A stretch of 49,250 bases of DNA from Pseudomonadota bacterium (lineage in GTDB: Bacteria > Pseudomonadota > Gammaproteobacteria > Burkholderiales > Rhodocyclaceae): positions 1 to 49,250 of the forward strand of contig JAKOTN010000099.1 of NCBI GenBank assembly GCA_029776255.1, written 5' to 3'. This document shows, piece by piece, positions 18,434-26,934 of this stretch. Under the pieces are notes generated by a model. It saw only the letters and a program-made list of their open reading frames with translations. It searched no databases and was not told the origin of the DNA. How positions within the stretch are numbered: the stretch's first letter is position 1; each line of letters starts with the position of its first letter. The position numbers and the translations under genes are program-made.

Positions 18434-18879
18434 CTACCGCGTTGGCTTGACCGTCTCGCCTACCCGTCGATAGACCTTCTCGGTTATCTCGTGCTCGGTG
18501 TGACCCAGCAGTTTGCTGGCGTGCCCCAAGTCCATTTCGCTGGCGGCCTTGGGCCGGATGTCGCGGAACTGGAATTCACTGATGCGAGTGGCCAGTTCCG
18601 TGTCACCGCTGCTGTGGCCACTTTGACGGCATCGCTCCGCGCATCGTCGAATCGGGTGCGCAGCGTCCATTGATTCAGCGCCTTGCCGGCCGGCGTGGCG
18701 ATCAGAAACAGGCTGACCACCTTGCGGTCGCGGGCCTTGGTGCGGTCGATGACCTTGCCCAACTCGGTGCGCGTGCCTTCATCGTCCAGCAGGACGCGCA
18801 GTTTCTTCTTGGTCTTGTTCTGCTGAACTTCGATGGCGCCATCCTTGATGTCGGCGAGGCGCTTCTTACCCGCTTGCAT
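18434..18879 (-). pseudogene. Tyrosine-recombinase integrase remnant (frameshifted, N-terminus missing)
   Basis: Two overlapping minus-strand frames together read as the C-terminal catalytic part of a phage-type integrase. The upstream frame (from about 18879) gives R-L-A-D-I-K-D-G-A-I-E-V-Q-Q-N-K-T-K-K-K-L-R. After a frameshift near 18600 the other frame gives F-R-D-I-R-P-K-A-A and L-G-H-A-S-K-L-L-G-H-T, then a V-Y-R-R active-site tyrosine region and the stop at 18434. The N-terminal arm- and core-binding domains are absent. Its end lies about 50 bases from tRNA-Ser, the usual place for an element that integrates in that tRNA. Confidence 0.85.
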
Positions 18880-19212
18880 GCACGCCGCGGCAGGCCGCGT
18901 GTCGTGCTCGCCAGTACCCTCCTATACGGCGGCAGTGTGGTGATCGTTGCCCCAACCGCCCAGCAACGCGAGTCATTGTTGCGCAGCGCCCGGGTCTGGC
19001 GCGATGAGTTTCCGGTCCCGCATATCCAGCAGGTCTGGCAGGCGAATTTTCAGGGGAAGGTCAGCGCCGGCGTGGTGCTTTCCGCGCACAAGCGGCGCGC
19101 AATACCCTGGCAGACCGAACCCACCAGACCAATGAAAGCTTTTCGCCAGGCGCTGGCACCGGGCGGAGGCGTTTTTTGCCGCATCCGGCGACGTTTGTGT
19201 ACGCTGCGGCGA
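18880..19212. other. Unassigned stretch, probably mobile-element debris
   Basis: A plus-strand frame through about 18900-19224 encodes an undamaged but unrecognised segment (V-V-I-V-A-P-T-A-Q-Q-R-E-S-L-L-R then Q-Q-V-W-Q-A-N-F). It has no plausible start of its own, runs on from the antisense of the integrase remnant and overlaps the end of the next gene. I take it as a leftover of a gene fragment. Confidence 0.3.
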
Positions 19213-21456
19213 TCAAGGCCGTAGCAAGATGGCGTGTGGCGTGTCGTCGGCTGGCCGCACGTGGCCGATGCGGGTGGCGTGGCGGTCGCCGCCGGCGTGC
19301 AGGGCGTTCAGGCAGGCGTCGGCCGTGGCCGCGGGGAGTGCGGCGAGCAGGCCGCCGGCGGTTTGCGGGTCGAATAGCAGGGGGTAGTGCGGGTGTCGCC
19401 GAACGGGCGGCGGCATCGCCAGTGCCGAGTCGGCGAGCGGCGGTTCGACGAGATCGGCGGCGGATGCGGCGCCGTCGAAAACCGGCAGGCTGCTCAGGTC
19501 GATTTCGACGCCGATGCCGGACGTTTGGCTCATTTCGAGCAGGTGGCCGAGCAGGCCGAGGTCGTTGAGGTGCCGGCAGGCGGTGGCGCCGTGCGCCCGC
19601 AGGCAGGCGGCGGCCGCGCGATCGGTGCGCTGCATGCTTTCCAGCGCGTCGTCCAGCCAGCGGCCGCGTGCGCGCAGCCGGGCGTGCGCGGCGAGGAGGG
19701 CGCCGGCGCCAATGGGTTTGGTGAGCAGCAGCACGTCGCCGGCGCGCCAGCCGTCCTTGCGCCTCGCGGCGCGTGGATCGTCGTCGCTCAGGCCTCCGAT
19801 GGTAAAACCGAGCGCCAGTTCCCGGCCTTCGCCGACCTGGGCGCCGGCCAGCGCACACGCCGTTTCATTGAGCAGCGATACCGCGCCGGCGAGCATCTGG
19901 AAGATTGTTTCTTCGGTCTGGCGATCCAGACCTGGCGGCACGGTGGCAAGGGCGGTCGCGGTGTGCGCCTCGCCGCCCATGGCGTAAACGCCGCCGAGCG
20001 CGTGATTGGCGGTGATGCGGCCGAACAGCCACGGGTCGTCGATGAAGGCGCGGATCGGGCCGACGATGTGCTGGATCGCTCGGCCGGATGGCGAGCGCAC
20101 GGTGCCGGTGCCGTCCGAGCGTCCGGCGGTCGGCCGCACGCTGGTCAGCGCCCGCGCGAGCGCCGAGGCTCCGATCTGGCGTCTGGCGTCGCCGCCACTG
20201 CCATCACGGCGTTTGGCAATCGCCGCCGTCGCCTGCGCCCGTTCGGTGTCGGTCAGCGCCAGGGGCGCGCCTGTCGTGCGGCCGGCGGCCGGTGGCGCCC
20301 GGAAAGCGGTGAACCGGTTCATGAAACGGCGATCGATCCACTCTTTCCAGCGCCAGAGCAGCTTGCCGCGCGCGTACAAGGCGCCGCGCGAGGCCACCGC
20401 GTGCCGGTCGCCGGTGCCGATCAACGCCAGCCAGCGCCGTTGCGGACGGTAGTCGCGCAGCGGCTGGCCGGTGAGCGCGCGGCGCAGATTTTCCGCCAGC
20501 GGTTTGCCCATGCGCACGGCGAAGACGCCGGCTTTTTCCAGCGGCCGCTCTCGCAGCGAGGCGCAATCGCCGGCGGCGAAAATCAGCGGGTCGGTTTCGC
20601 TTTGCAGGCTGGCGTGGATGCGGATGAAACCCCGTTCGTCGAGCGCTAGGCCGGTGTCGCGCAGCCAGGGCGCGCCGCCGGCCTGTGTCACCCAGACGAC
20701 TTCGTCGGCCGCGAACCACTCGCCTTGTCGCGTGCGTAGCGCGCCGGCGCCGACCTCGCTGACGTCGGCGCCGCAATGGACGACGACGCCGCGTTCCGTC
20801 AGGATTTTTTCGAATGCCCGCCGCACGGCGCGGTTATGGGTCGGCAGGATTCGCGAGTCGGCGGAGAAGAGATGAAAGCGCAAGTCCCCGGTCTCGCGGG
20901 CTTGGCCGCTTTGCTGGGCGATGATTTCCCTTCGCAGTCGGTGTTGCATCGCCAACAGCAACTCGACGCCGCCGGCGCCGGCGCCGACGACGGCGATGGT
21001 CAGCGGGCCGGCGGTGTGGTGGCGGATGCGTTCGAGCAGCGCCAGCCAGCGCTCGTTGAAACGGCGAATCGGTTTGACCGGAATGAGGTGCTCGCCGGCG
21101 ATCTGACCGAGCCGCGGCGTCGAACCGATGTTGATCGACAGCGCGTCGTAGTCAACCGGCGGCCGGTGGCGGCACAACACCCGGCGGGCGGACCGGTCGA
21201 TGCCGGTGACCTCGTCGCGGTAATAGCGCGCGCCGGCGAAGGCGGCCAGACGCCGCAGATCGATATGCACCTCGTCGAACGTGTAGTGCCCCGCCACGTA
21301 GCCCGGCAACATGCCGGAGTAGGGGGTGTCGGTATCGGTGCAGATCACCGTCAGGCGCAGTCCCGGCAGCGGCCGCATGGCGAAGCGGTACAGCACGCCG
21401 ACGTGGCTGTGGCCACCGCCGACCAGCACCAGGTCTCGCGCGACCGGCGTGCTCAC
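19213..21456 (-). CDS. NADH dehydrogenase-like / SelD-like fusion with degenerate SelD domain
   Basis: A 747-residue fusion from a GTG at 21456 that overlaps the stop of the kinase gene (GTGA). Residues 1-380 are a type II NADH dehydrogenase-like flavoprotein: V-G-G-G-H-S-H at 12-18 binds FAD, V-V-G-A-G-A-G-G-V-E at 156-165 binds NAD(P), and A-A-G-D-C at 294-298 closes the FAD site. Residues 410-747 follow the selenophosphate synthetase fold (I-D-D-P-W-L-F-G-R-I at 472, L-G-L-L-G-H-L near 633, Y-P-L-L-F-D-P-Q-T-A-G-G-L-L at 691). The Cys/Sec-Gly-Cys-Lys loop, which in fused proteins reads G-G-C-G-A-K, is here G-S-G-G-D-A-R-R-Q (419-427). The Mg/ATP aspartates appear as Gly466, Gly489 and His629. 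It is therefore unlikely to make selenophosphate. No selA or selB is in the window. Confidence 0.85.
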   Translation of the reverse strand: MSTPVARDLVLVGGGHSHVGVLYRFAMRPLPGLRLTVICTDTDTPYSGMLPGYVAGHYTFDEVHIDLRRLAAFAGARYYRDEVTGIDRSARRVLCRHRPPVDYDALSINIGSTPRLGQIAGEHLIPVKPIRRFNERWLALLERIRHHTAGPLTIAVVGAGAGGVELLLAMQHRLRREIIAQQSGQARETGDLRFHLFSADSRILPTHNRAVRRAFEKILTERGVVVHCGADVSEVGAGALRTRQGEWFAADEVVWVTQAGGAPWLRDTGLALDERGFIRIHASLQSETDPLIFAAGDCASLRERPLEKAGVFAVRMGKPLAENLRRALTGQPLRDYRPQRRWLALIGTGDRHAVASRGALYARGKLLWRWKEWIDRRFMNRFTAFRAPPAAGRTTGAPLALTDTERAQATAAIAKRRDGSGGDARRQIGASALARALTSVRPTAGRSDGTGTVRSPSGRAIQHIVGPIRAFIDDPWLFGRITANHALGGVYAMGGEAHTATALATVPPGLDRQTEETIFQMLAGAVSLLNETACALAGAQVGEGRELALGFTIGGLSDDDPRAARRKDGWRAGDVLLLTKPIGAGALLAAHARLRARGRWLDDALESMQRTDRAAAACLRAHGATACRHLNDLGLLGHLLEMSQTSGIGVEIDLSSLPVFDGAASAADLVEPPLADSALAMPPPVRRHPHYPLLFDPQTAGGLLAALPAATADACLNALHAGGDRHATRIGHVRPADDTPHAILLRP

Positions 21457-22898
21457 GACGGGCCCGCGGAACGTGCCGGCGTGGCGCTCGCCGGGCGCGG
21501 CAGCCGGAGGAGGAAGCACACCGCGTCGTCGCCGCAATGGACTTCGATCTCACCGCCATGAGCGCGAATGATCGAGCGGCTGATCGCCAGGCCCAGTCCG
21601 GCGCCTTCGCCGCCGCCGTGTCGCGACGGATCGGCGCGGTAAAAGCGGTCGAAAAGACGGGGCAGGTGTTCGGCGGCGATCGGCGGGCCGCTGTTTTCGA
21701 TGGCCACCGTCACTTCCTCGCCGACGGTGGCGATGCGCACCTCTATCCATCCCCGCGCGGGGGTGTGGCGGATGGCGTTCGACAGCAGGTTGGCCAGGGC
21801 GCGACGCAGCATCGACTTGTCGCCGCGGACCTCGCCCGCGCCGCACCGCGTCAGCCGCAGCATTTTTTCTTCGGCGAGCGCGTCGAAAAAATCGAACAGT
21901 TCGCCGACTTGCATCGCCAGATCGACCGCCGCGCGCCGTGGCACCAGCCGCCCGTTGTCGGCCTGCGCCAGAAAAAGCATGTCGCCGATCATGCGCGCCA
22001 GCCGCTCGTATTCCTCGGCGTTCGAGGCCAGCACCTCGCGATACGCCTCCGGGCGGCGGGCCCGGGTCAGGGCCACCTGCGTCTGGGTCATCAGATTGCT
22101 GATCGGCGTGCGCAACTCGTGCGCGAGATCGGAGGAGAAGTCTTGCAGGCGCTGAAACGACTCTTCCAGGCGGGCCAGCATGTCGTTCAGGGTCGCCGCG
22201 AGTTCGGCCAGTTCGGCCGGCACGGCGTCGACGCGCAGCCGAAAATCGAGGCGGCTGGCGGTGACGCCGGCCGCGCCCTGCCGCATCGTCCGCAGGGGCG
22301 CCAGTCCGCGCCGCACCGCCAGCCAGCCGAGAATGCCGACCAGGGCGGCGGCGAGGGCGACGACGGTCCACAGCGTTTGCTGAAAGCCCTGCATGAACTG
22401 CCGGTGGTGGGAAATATCCACCGCCACGGCGACGAGGACCGGCGCCGCGCCGGATTCTTCCGCCGGCAGGCGCGTGGCGAGGCCGCGCCACGGCCGGCCG
22501 TCGCTGTCCCAGGTTTGCAGGCGCGGCGCGGCCTCGCCGGGCGCCGGGAAATGGCGCAGCATCGCCGCCGGAAACGGCTCTTCCGGCGTCGCGAACAGAA
22601 TGTCGCCGCGTTGGTCCACGATCGCCATCGCCAGACCGTGATGGCCGACCAGCGAGTCGTCGACGTGCCGCCGCAAGGCCGGCAGGTCGGCCGGCAACCG
22701 TTGCCTGGCCAACAAATGGCTGGCCAGATGGATCTTGCCGTGCAGCAATTCCATGTCCTGTTCGATGAAGTGCCCTTCGACCGCCTGTGCGATCAGCAGG
22801 CCCAGTGTCAGCAGCACGGTGGTCGATGCCGCGGCGAACAGCAGCGTCAGCCGGGCGGTGAGCGACAGCCGTTGCCTTTTTCCTGCCGTGTCGATCAT
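21453..22898 (-). CDS. Sensor histidine kinase, CusS/heavy-metal type, without adjacent regulator
   Basis: The 481-residue membrane kinase has transmembrane segments at about 15-40 and 175-195 around a periplasmic sensor region, HAMP at about 195-250, and HisKA with His260 in S-D-L-A-H-E-L-R-T-P. The HATPase region follows, with the N box N-L-L-S-N-A-I-R-H-T and G-A-G-L-G-L-A. The segment N-L-M-T-Q-T-Q-V-A-L-T-R-A-R is typical of CusS/IrlS-type metal sensors. The ATG at 22898 is used; 110 upstream in-frame codons are low-complexity and overlap ppiC. CusS genes normally follow a cusR-type regulator gene, but none is here. The stop overlaps the next start by four bases. Confidence 0.88.
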   Translation of the reverse strand: MIDTAGKRQRLSLTARLTLLFAAASTTVLLTLGLLIAQAVEGHFIEQDMELLHGKIHLASHLLARQRLPADLPALRRHVDDSLVGHHGLAMAIVDQRGDILFATPEEPFPAAMLRHFPAPGEAAPRLQTWDSDGRPWRGLATRLPAEESGAAPVLVAVAVDISHHRQFMQGFQQTLWTVVALAAALVGILGWLAVRRGLAPLRTMRQGAAGVTASRLDFRLRVDAVPAELAELAATLNDMLARLEESFQRLQDFSSDLAHELRTPISNLMTQTQVALTRARRPEAYREVLASNAEEYERLARMIGDMLFLAQADNGRLVPRRAAVDLAMQVGELFDFFDALAEEKMLRLTRCGAGEVRGDKSMLRRALANLLSNAIRHTPARGWIEVRIATVGEEVTVAIENSGPPIAAEHLPRLFDRFYRADPSRHGGGEGAGLGLAISRSIIRAHGGEIEVHCGDDAVCFLLRLPRPASATPARSAGPS

Positions 22899-23136
22899 CG
22901 TCGGTCGTGCGGTCCTCGGGTTGTTTGTCGGTGGGTGTCGAGCGGGCGATGGTTGCGCGTTTTCTCGCGGACGACGCTTCCAGGGCGTCGATTGTAACAA
23001 CCGGCGGCGCGTGAACCCGTGAACCGGCGATGTTATCGGCGTCGGGACCACGCCGATCCGCGCGCGTCGGGCGGGTGGAATCGGGTGGCCGGATGCGAGC
23101 GGCAGGCGCGGGGAGAACGAAAAGGGCGGCGGTGGG
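22899..23136 (-). promoter_or_regulatory. Intergenic region with possible kinase-gene promoter
   Basis: A minus-strand TACAAT (22991-22996) could be the -10 of the kinase-NDH-SelD transcript, about 93 bases before the ATG. The -35 is not clear. No remnant of a response regulator gene was found. Confidence 0.3.
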
Positions 23137-23919
23137 TTAGCGTGGCGACGTGTCCAGCGCCAGGTCAACGCCTTCGACCACCGCTGCCGTCGCCAAGGCG
23201 TGCAGGTAGCGGCGAAGGGCGTTGACATGGGACTGACGGCGTAGCGCGACGGTCACGGCGCCGCGCACGGCGGCGAAATCTTGCGCCTCGCCGGCCTGCC
23301 GTTGTTGAACCTCGACGATGTGCAGGCCGAAGCGGCTGTGGACCAGGCGCGGCAAGACCCCCACATCGCCATGGCCGAAAATCGCCTGGGCGAATTCCGG
23401 CGCGCAGTCCTCGGCTTGTCGCCAGCCGAGCCTGCCGTCGTCGGCACCGCTCGGGCAGTTCGACAGGCGGCGCGCGGCGGCGGCAAATGTATCGCCATCG
23501 CCGGCGGCGGGTGCGCGCAGGTCGAGCAGCGTCGCCTGGGCGCGTTCGCGCAAGGCGGCGATATCCACCCCCGGCGTGATCGCGAACAGGATGTGTCGCA
23601 GCAGCGCGCGTTCGCCGCGCTGGAAGGCGGCCCGATGCGCGGCGTGGTAGCGCCGGCATTCGTCTTCCGACGGCTCCGGCACGTGCAGGCGGCTGTCGAG
23701 CAGGGACTCGATGGCGTCGACGGCGGCTTCGCCGAGCACGCCGTCGGCGGTGGAGCGGTCGCTATCGGCGAGCAGGCCCGCCGCTTGCGCGGCTTGCCGC
23801 AACAGTTCGTCGCAGGCGCGTTGGCGCAGTTCTTCGACGCTCAGTCTGTCGTCGGCGTCCTGGAGCGGGATGCCGTTGACGCGGGCGATGGCGCCGGCGT
23901 GAATTTCCCCGGTCGACAC
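23137..23919 (-). CDS. Parvulin-type peptidyl-prolyl isomerase of the nar operon
   Basis: The 260-residue protein starts at a GTG (23919) eleven bases after the narI stop, with GAGG in front; an alternative start at 23979 would overlap narI by 50 bases. The parvulin core runs from R-H-I-L-F-A-I-T-P-G through S-N-C-P-S-G and G-R-L-G-W to the F-G-L-H-I-V-E-V signature near residue 208. No signal peptide is visible, so it appears cytoplasmic. A rotamase gene after narI is known from several betaproteobacterial and pseudomonad nar operons, where it is thought to help nitrate reductase mature. Confidence 0.85.
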   Translation of the reverse strand: MSTGEIHAGAIARVNGIPLQDADDRLSVEELRQRACDELLRQAAQAAGLLADSDRSTADGVLGEAAVDAIESLLDSRLHVPEPSEDECRRYHAAHRAAFQRGERALLRHILFAITPGVDIAALRERAQATLLDLRAPAAGDGDTFAAAARRLSNCPSGADDGRLGWRQAEDCAPEFAQAIFGHGDVGVLPRLVHSRFGLHIVEVQQRQAGEAQDFAAVRGAVTVALRRQSHVNALRRYLHALATAAVVEGVDLALDTSPR

Positions 23920-23929
23920 GCGCCGCGCC

Positions 23930-24667
23930 TCAGCCGGCGGCGCCGCGCCGGCGCGGCAGATTCTGGTCGGCCGGGACATTGATGCGGCGACTTCTGACCA
24001 GTTGATAGGGGCGAAGCAGGTAGCCGACCGAGGCGAAGCCGCTCCAGACGTGCACCATGCGGGTGAATGGGAAAACCAGGAAGAGGCTCATGCCGAGGAA
24101 CATGTGCAGCTTGAACACCCAGTTAACGCCCTGCAGCAGGTCGGCGGCGCCGCTTTGGAAGGTGACGATGTATTGCGCCCAGCCAGCGAGCAGCAGCATC
24201 ACGCGACCGTCGAGGTGTTGGGCGGACAGCGGCAGGGTTACCAGGCCGAGCGCCAGTTGCAGCCATAACAGCGCCAGAATCATGATATCGCTGCTTTTCG
24301 AGGCGGCGCGGATGCGTGCGTCGCTCAGTCGCCGGTGCAGCAGGATGGAGACGCCGGCGAAACCGAGCAGGCCGGCGATGCCGCCCGAAACGATGGCCAT
24401 CAGTTGCTTGGCGCCGGCGGCCATGAAGGGTTCGTAGAGCGCGTGCGGCGTCAGCATGCCGACGAAGTGGCCAAAAAACAGAAACAGCACGCCAATATGG
24501 AACAGGTTGCTGCCCCAGCGCAGTTGTCCGCCGCGCAGGAGTTGCGAGGAATCGCTCTTCCAAGTGTATTGGTCGCGGTCGAAACGCAGCAGGCTACCCA
24601 GCAGGAAGACCGTCAGGCAGAGATAAGGGTAGTACCCAAAGAGAAAGGTATTGAGCCAGGCGTTCAT
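23930..24667 (-). CDS. narI: Respiratory nitrate reductase gamma subunit (cytochrome b)
   Basis: The 245-residue inner-membrane diheme cytochrome takes electrons from quinol and passes them to NarH. Five hydrophobic helices are visible. Heme ligands are His57, His67, His188 and His206, one residue off the E. coli positions. The ATG at 24667 overlaps the narJ stop (ATGA), giving coupled translation; a 40-codon upstream extension is ignored. Confidence 0.96.
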   Translation of the reverse strand: MNAWLNTFLFGYYPYLCLTVFLLGSLLRFDRDQYTWKSDSSQLLRGGQLRWGSNLFHIGVLFLFFGHFVGMLTPHALYEPFMAAGAKQLMAIVSGGIAGLLGFAGVSILLHRRLSDARIRAASKSSDIMILALLWLQLALGLVTLPLSAQHLDGRVMLLLAGWAQYIVTFQSGAADLLQGVNWVFKLHMFLGMSLFLVFPFTRMVHVWSGFASVGYLLRPYQLVRSRRINVPADQNLPRRRGAAG

Positions 24668-25407
24668 GGTTGAACTCCTTCCGGAGAGGATTGGCGAACG
24701 AAAGGGACGAAATGAACGGCTTGCGCCGGTGTGTGAGGGAGGTGGCCTGCTGACGCACAGGCGCCGAAGACCGGAGGTTCCGGCCAACTGGCCTCCAGCG
24801 GCGGCTCCGGTTTTATTTCCACGGCCCGCGTTTTCTCGCCGGCCAGTTCGACCAGGGCGCCGAGCGCCGCCGCATAGGGGCTGCGGCGTTTTTGCAGGGC
24901 GGCGAACAGCGCGTTCAGGATGTGCGCCGTTTCGCCGAGAAAGGCGCGCGCCTGCGCGGGGGGCCGTGTCGAGGCGAATTCCAGCACCGCCGGCAGGTAG
25001 TCCGGCAATTCGCCTGGCGCGAGATGGAAACCGGCCGTGGCGTAGCTTTGCGCCAGATCGATCATCGCCGGACCGCGTGCCCTGGAGTCGCCGTGCACGT
25101 GTTCGAAGAGGTGCAGCGAGGTGGCTCGTCCACCGTCGAACAGTTCGACGTAGGCGGCCTCGACCTGTAGCGGCGGTGTGTTGGCGATCCAGTCCAGCAG
25201 CGCCCGCAGTTCCGTTCGCCGCGTGTCGTCGAGCGCCTTTTCGGCGTCCAGGGCGGCGGCCATCGTCGCCAGTTGCCGGCGCGCTTCGGCGTCGGGATAG
25301 CTCAACAGGCGCGCCAGCGCGCGCAGTGTCCTGCCGGCGGCGGTGTCGACCGCCGGCGTGTCGGCCGGTGACCGTGTGGCCGGCGATGGCGAGGTGGTCG
25401 AGGGCAT
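24664..25407 (-). CDS. narJ: Nitrate reductase assembly chaperone
   Basis: The 247-residue NarJ/TorD-family protein inserts the molybdenum cofactor into NarG and holds NarGH before membrane docking. Recognisable pieces are L-A-R-L-L-S-Y-P-D near residue 32, the central Y-V-E-L-F-D-x-G-R-x-T-S-L-H-L-F-E-H-V-H-G-D-S-R-A-R-G motif, and L-P-D-Y-L-P. The N-terminus has a Ser/Pro/Thr-rich extension, and so does the tail. It starts three bases after narH. Confidence 0.95.
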   Translation of the reverse strand: MPSTTSPSPATRSPADTPAVDTAAGRTLRALARLLSYPDAEARRQLATMAAALDAEKALDDTRRTELRALLDWIANTPPLQVEAAYVELFDGGRATSLHLFEHVHGDSRARGPAMIDLAQSYATAGFHLAPGELPDYLPAVLEFASTRPPAQARAFLGETAHILNALFAALQKRRSPYAAALGALVELAGEKTRAVEIKPEPPLEASWPEPPVFGACASAGHLPHTPAQAVHFVPFVRQSSPEGVQP

Positions 25408-25410
25408 GGC

Positions 25411-26934
25411 TCAGATCTCCGCCTTGATCGGGATGGTGCGCCGTTTGCCGCCGCCGAACAGGCTGCTGTCGTTGCTGCCTTCCGAACAGCCGTTGCCGAA
25501 CGAGAAGCCGCAGCCGCCACGCACGTCGAAGGTGTTTTCGGCGTATTCGCGATGGCTGCTCGGAATGACGAAACGGTCCTCGTGGTTGGCGATGGCCATC
25601 ACCCGGTACATTTCCTCGACCTCGGCCGGCGTGATCCGCGCTTGCGCGAGGAGCGCCGGATTTGCGCGGCCGTCGACGTGTTTCTCGCGCTGATAGGCGC
25701 GCATCGCCAGCAGGCGTTCGAGCGCCCGCTCCACCGGCACGGTATCGCCGGCGGTCAGCAGATTGGCGAGATATTTGACCGGGATGCGCAGTTGCGAGAC
25801 ATCGGGAATCTCGCCCTTGCCACCGAGATGCCCGGCATTGGCGGCGGCGGTGATCGGCGACAGTGGCGGCACGTACCAGACCATCGGCAGCGTGCGGTAT
25901 TCGGGGTGCAGGGGCAGGGCGACTTTCCAGTCGACAGCCATCTTGTACACCGGGCTGTTGCGCGCGGCGTCGATCCAGGATTCGGGAATGCCGTCGAGAC
26001 GCGCCTGAGCGATGACCTTGGGGTCGTTCGGGTCAAGGAAAACCTGCAATTGCGCCGAATAGAGATTCAGGTCGTGCTCGACGCCGGCGGCTTGGGCGAT
26101 GCGGTCGGCGTCGTAGAGCAGCACGCCGAGGTAGCGGATGCGGCCGACACAGGTTTCCGAGCACACCGTCGGCTGTCCGGCCTCGATGCGCGGGTAGCAG
26201 AAGATGCACTTCTCCGCCTTGCCGCTCTTCCAGTTGTAGTAGATCTTCTTGTACGGGCAGCCGCTGACGCACATGCGCCAGCCGCGGCACTTGTCCTGGT
26301 CGATCAGCACGATGCCGTCTTCCTCGCGCTTGTAGATGCTGCCCGAGGGGCACGACGCGACGCAGGCCGGGTTCAGGCAGTGCTCGCACAGCCGGGGCAG
26401 GTACATCATGAAGGTGTTTTCGAACTGGCCGTAGATGTCCTTCTGGATGTCGTCGAAGTTCTTGTCCTTGCCGCGTTTGCTGAACTCGCCGCCCAGGATC
26501 TCTTCCCAGTTCGGTCCCCATTCGATTTTCTCCATCCGCTGGCCGGTGATCAGGCTGCGCGGCCGGGCGGTTGGCGCGGCCTTCATCGCCGGCGCCGATT
26601 GCAGGTGGTCGTAATCGAAGGTGAAGGGTTCGTAGTAGTCGTCGATTTCCGGCATGTTCGGGTTGGCGAAAAGGCGCATCAACAGCTTCCAGCGCGCGCC
26701 CTGCCGGGGTTCGATACGGCCGTCGGCCTTGCGCTGCCAGCCGCCGTGCCATTTGTCCTGGTTTTCCCAGTCCTTGGGATAGCCGATGCCGGGCTTGCTC
26801 TCGACGTTGTTGAACCAGGCGTATTCCATGCCCGGGCGGCTGGTCCACACGTTCTTGCAGGTCACCGAGCAGGTGTGGCAGCCGATGCACTTGTCCAGAT
26901 TGAGGACCATGCCGATTTGCGCGCGAATTTTCAT
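25411..26934 (-). CDS. narH: Respiratory nitrate reductase beta subunit (Fe-S protein)
   Basis: This 507-residue electron-transfer subunit carries four clusters. Cys16, 19, 22 and 26 (C-I-G-C-H-T-C-S-V-T-C) start the first set, with further sets in C-E-H-C-L-N-P-A-C, C-R-G-W-R-M-C-V-S-G-C and C-I-F-C. The Trp in C-R-G-W marks the 3Fe-4S cluster as in E. coli NarH. The ATG overlaps the narG stop by four bases; the 18 codons upstream are out of the family. Confidence 0.97.
   Translation of the reverse strand: MKIRAQIGMVLNLDKCIGCHTCSVTCKNVWTSRPGMEYAWFNNVESKPGIGYPKDWENQDKWHGGWQRKADGRIEPRQGARWKLLMRLFANPNMPEIDDYYEPFTFDYDHLQSAPAMKAAPTARPRSLITGQRMEKIEWGPNWEEILGGEFSKRGKDKNFDDIQKDIYGQFENTFMMYLPRLCEHCLNPACVASCPSGSIYKREEDGIVLIDQDKCRGWRMCVSGCPYKKIYYNWKSGKAEKCIFCYPRIEAGQPTVCSETCVGRIRYLGVLLYDADRIAQAAGVEHDLNLYSAQLQVFLDPNDPKVIAQARLDGIPESWIDAARNSPVYKMAVDWKVALPLHPEYRTLPMVWYVPPLSPITAAANAGHLGGKGEIPDVSQLRIPVKYLANLLTAGDTVPVERALERLLAMRAYQREKHVDGRANPALLAQARITPAEVEEMYRVMAIANHEDRFVIPSSHREYAENTFDVRGGCGFSFGNGCSEGSNDSSLFGGGKRRTIPIKAEI

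Noticed and set aside
20170-20230. A selenocysteine (UGA) codon in the SelD catalytic loop
   Set aside because: The TGA seen here is out of frame; in the coding frame the loop reads through Gly, Ser and Asp codons with no UGA or Cys.
19387-20649. Plus-strand 420-codon frame opposite the NDH-SelD gene
   Set aside because: Low-complexity Arg/Ala/Gly-rich translation, antisense to an intact conserved protein.
21537-22997. Plus-strand 486-codon frame opposite the histidine kinase
   Set aside because: Same reason: composition-driven shadow of the kinase gene.
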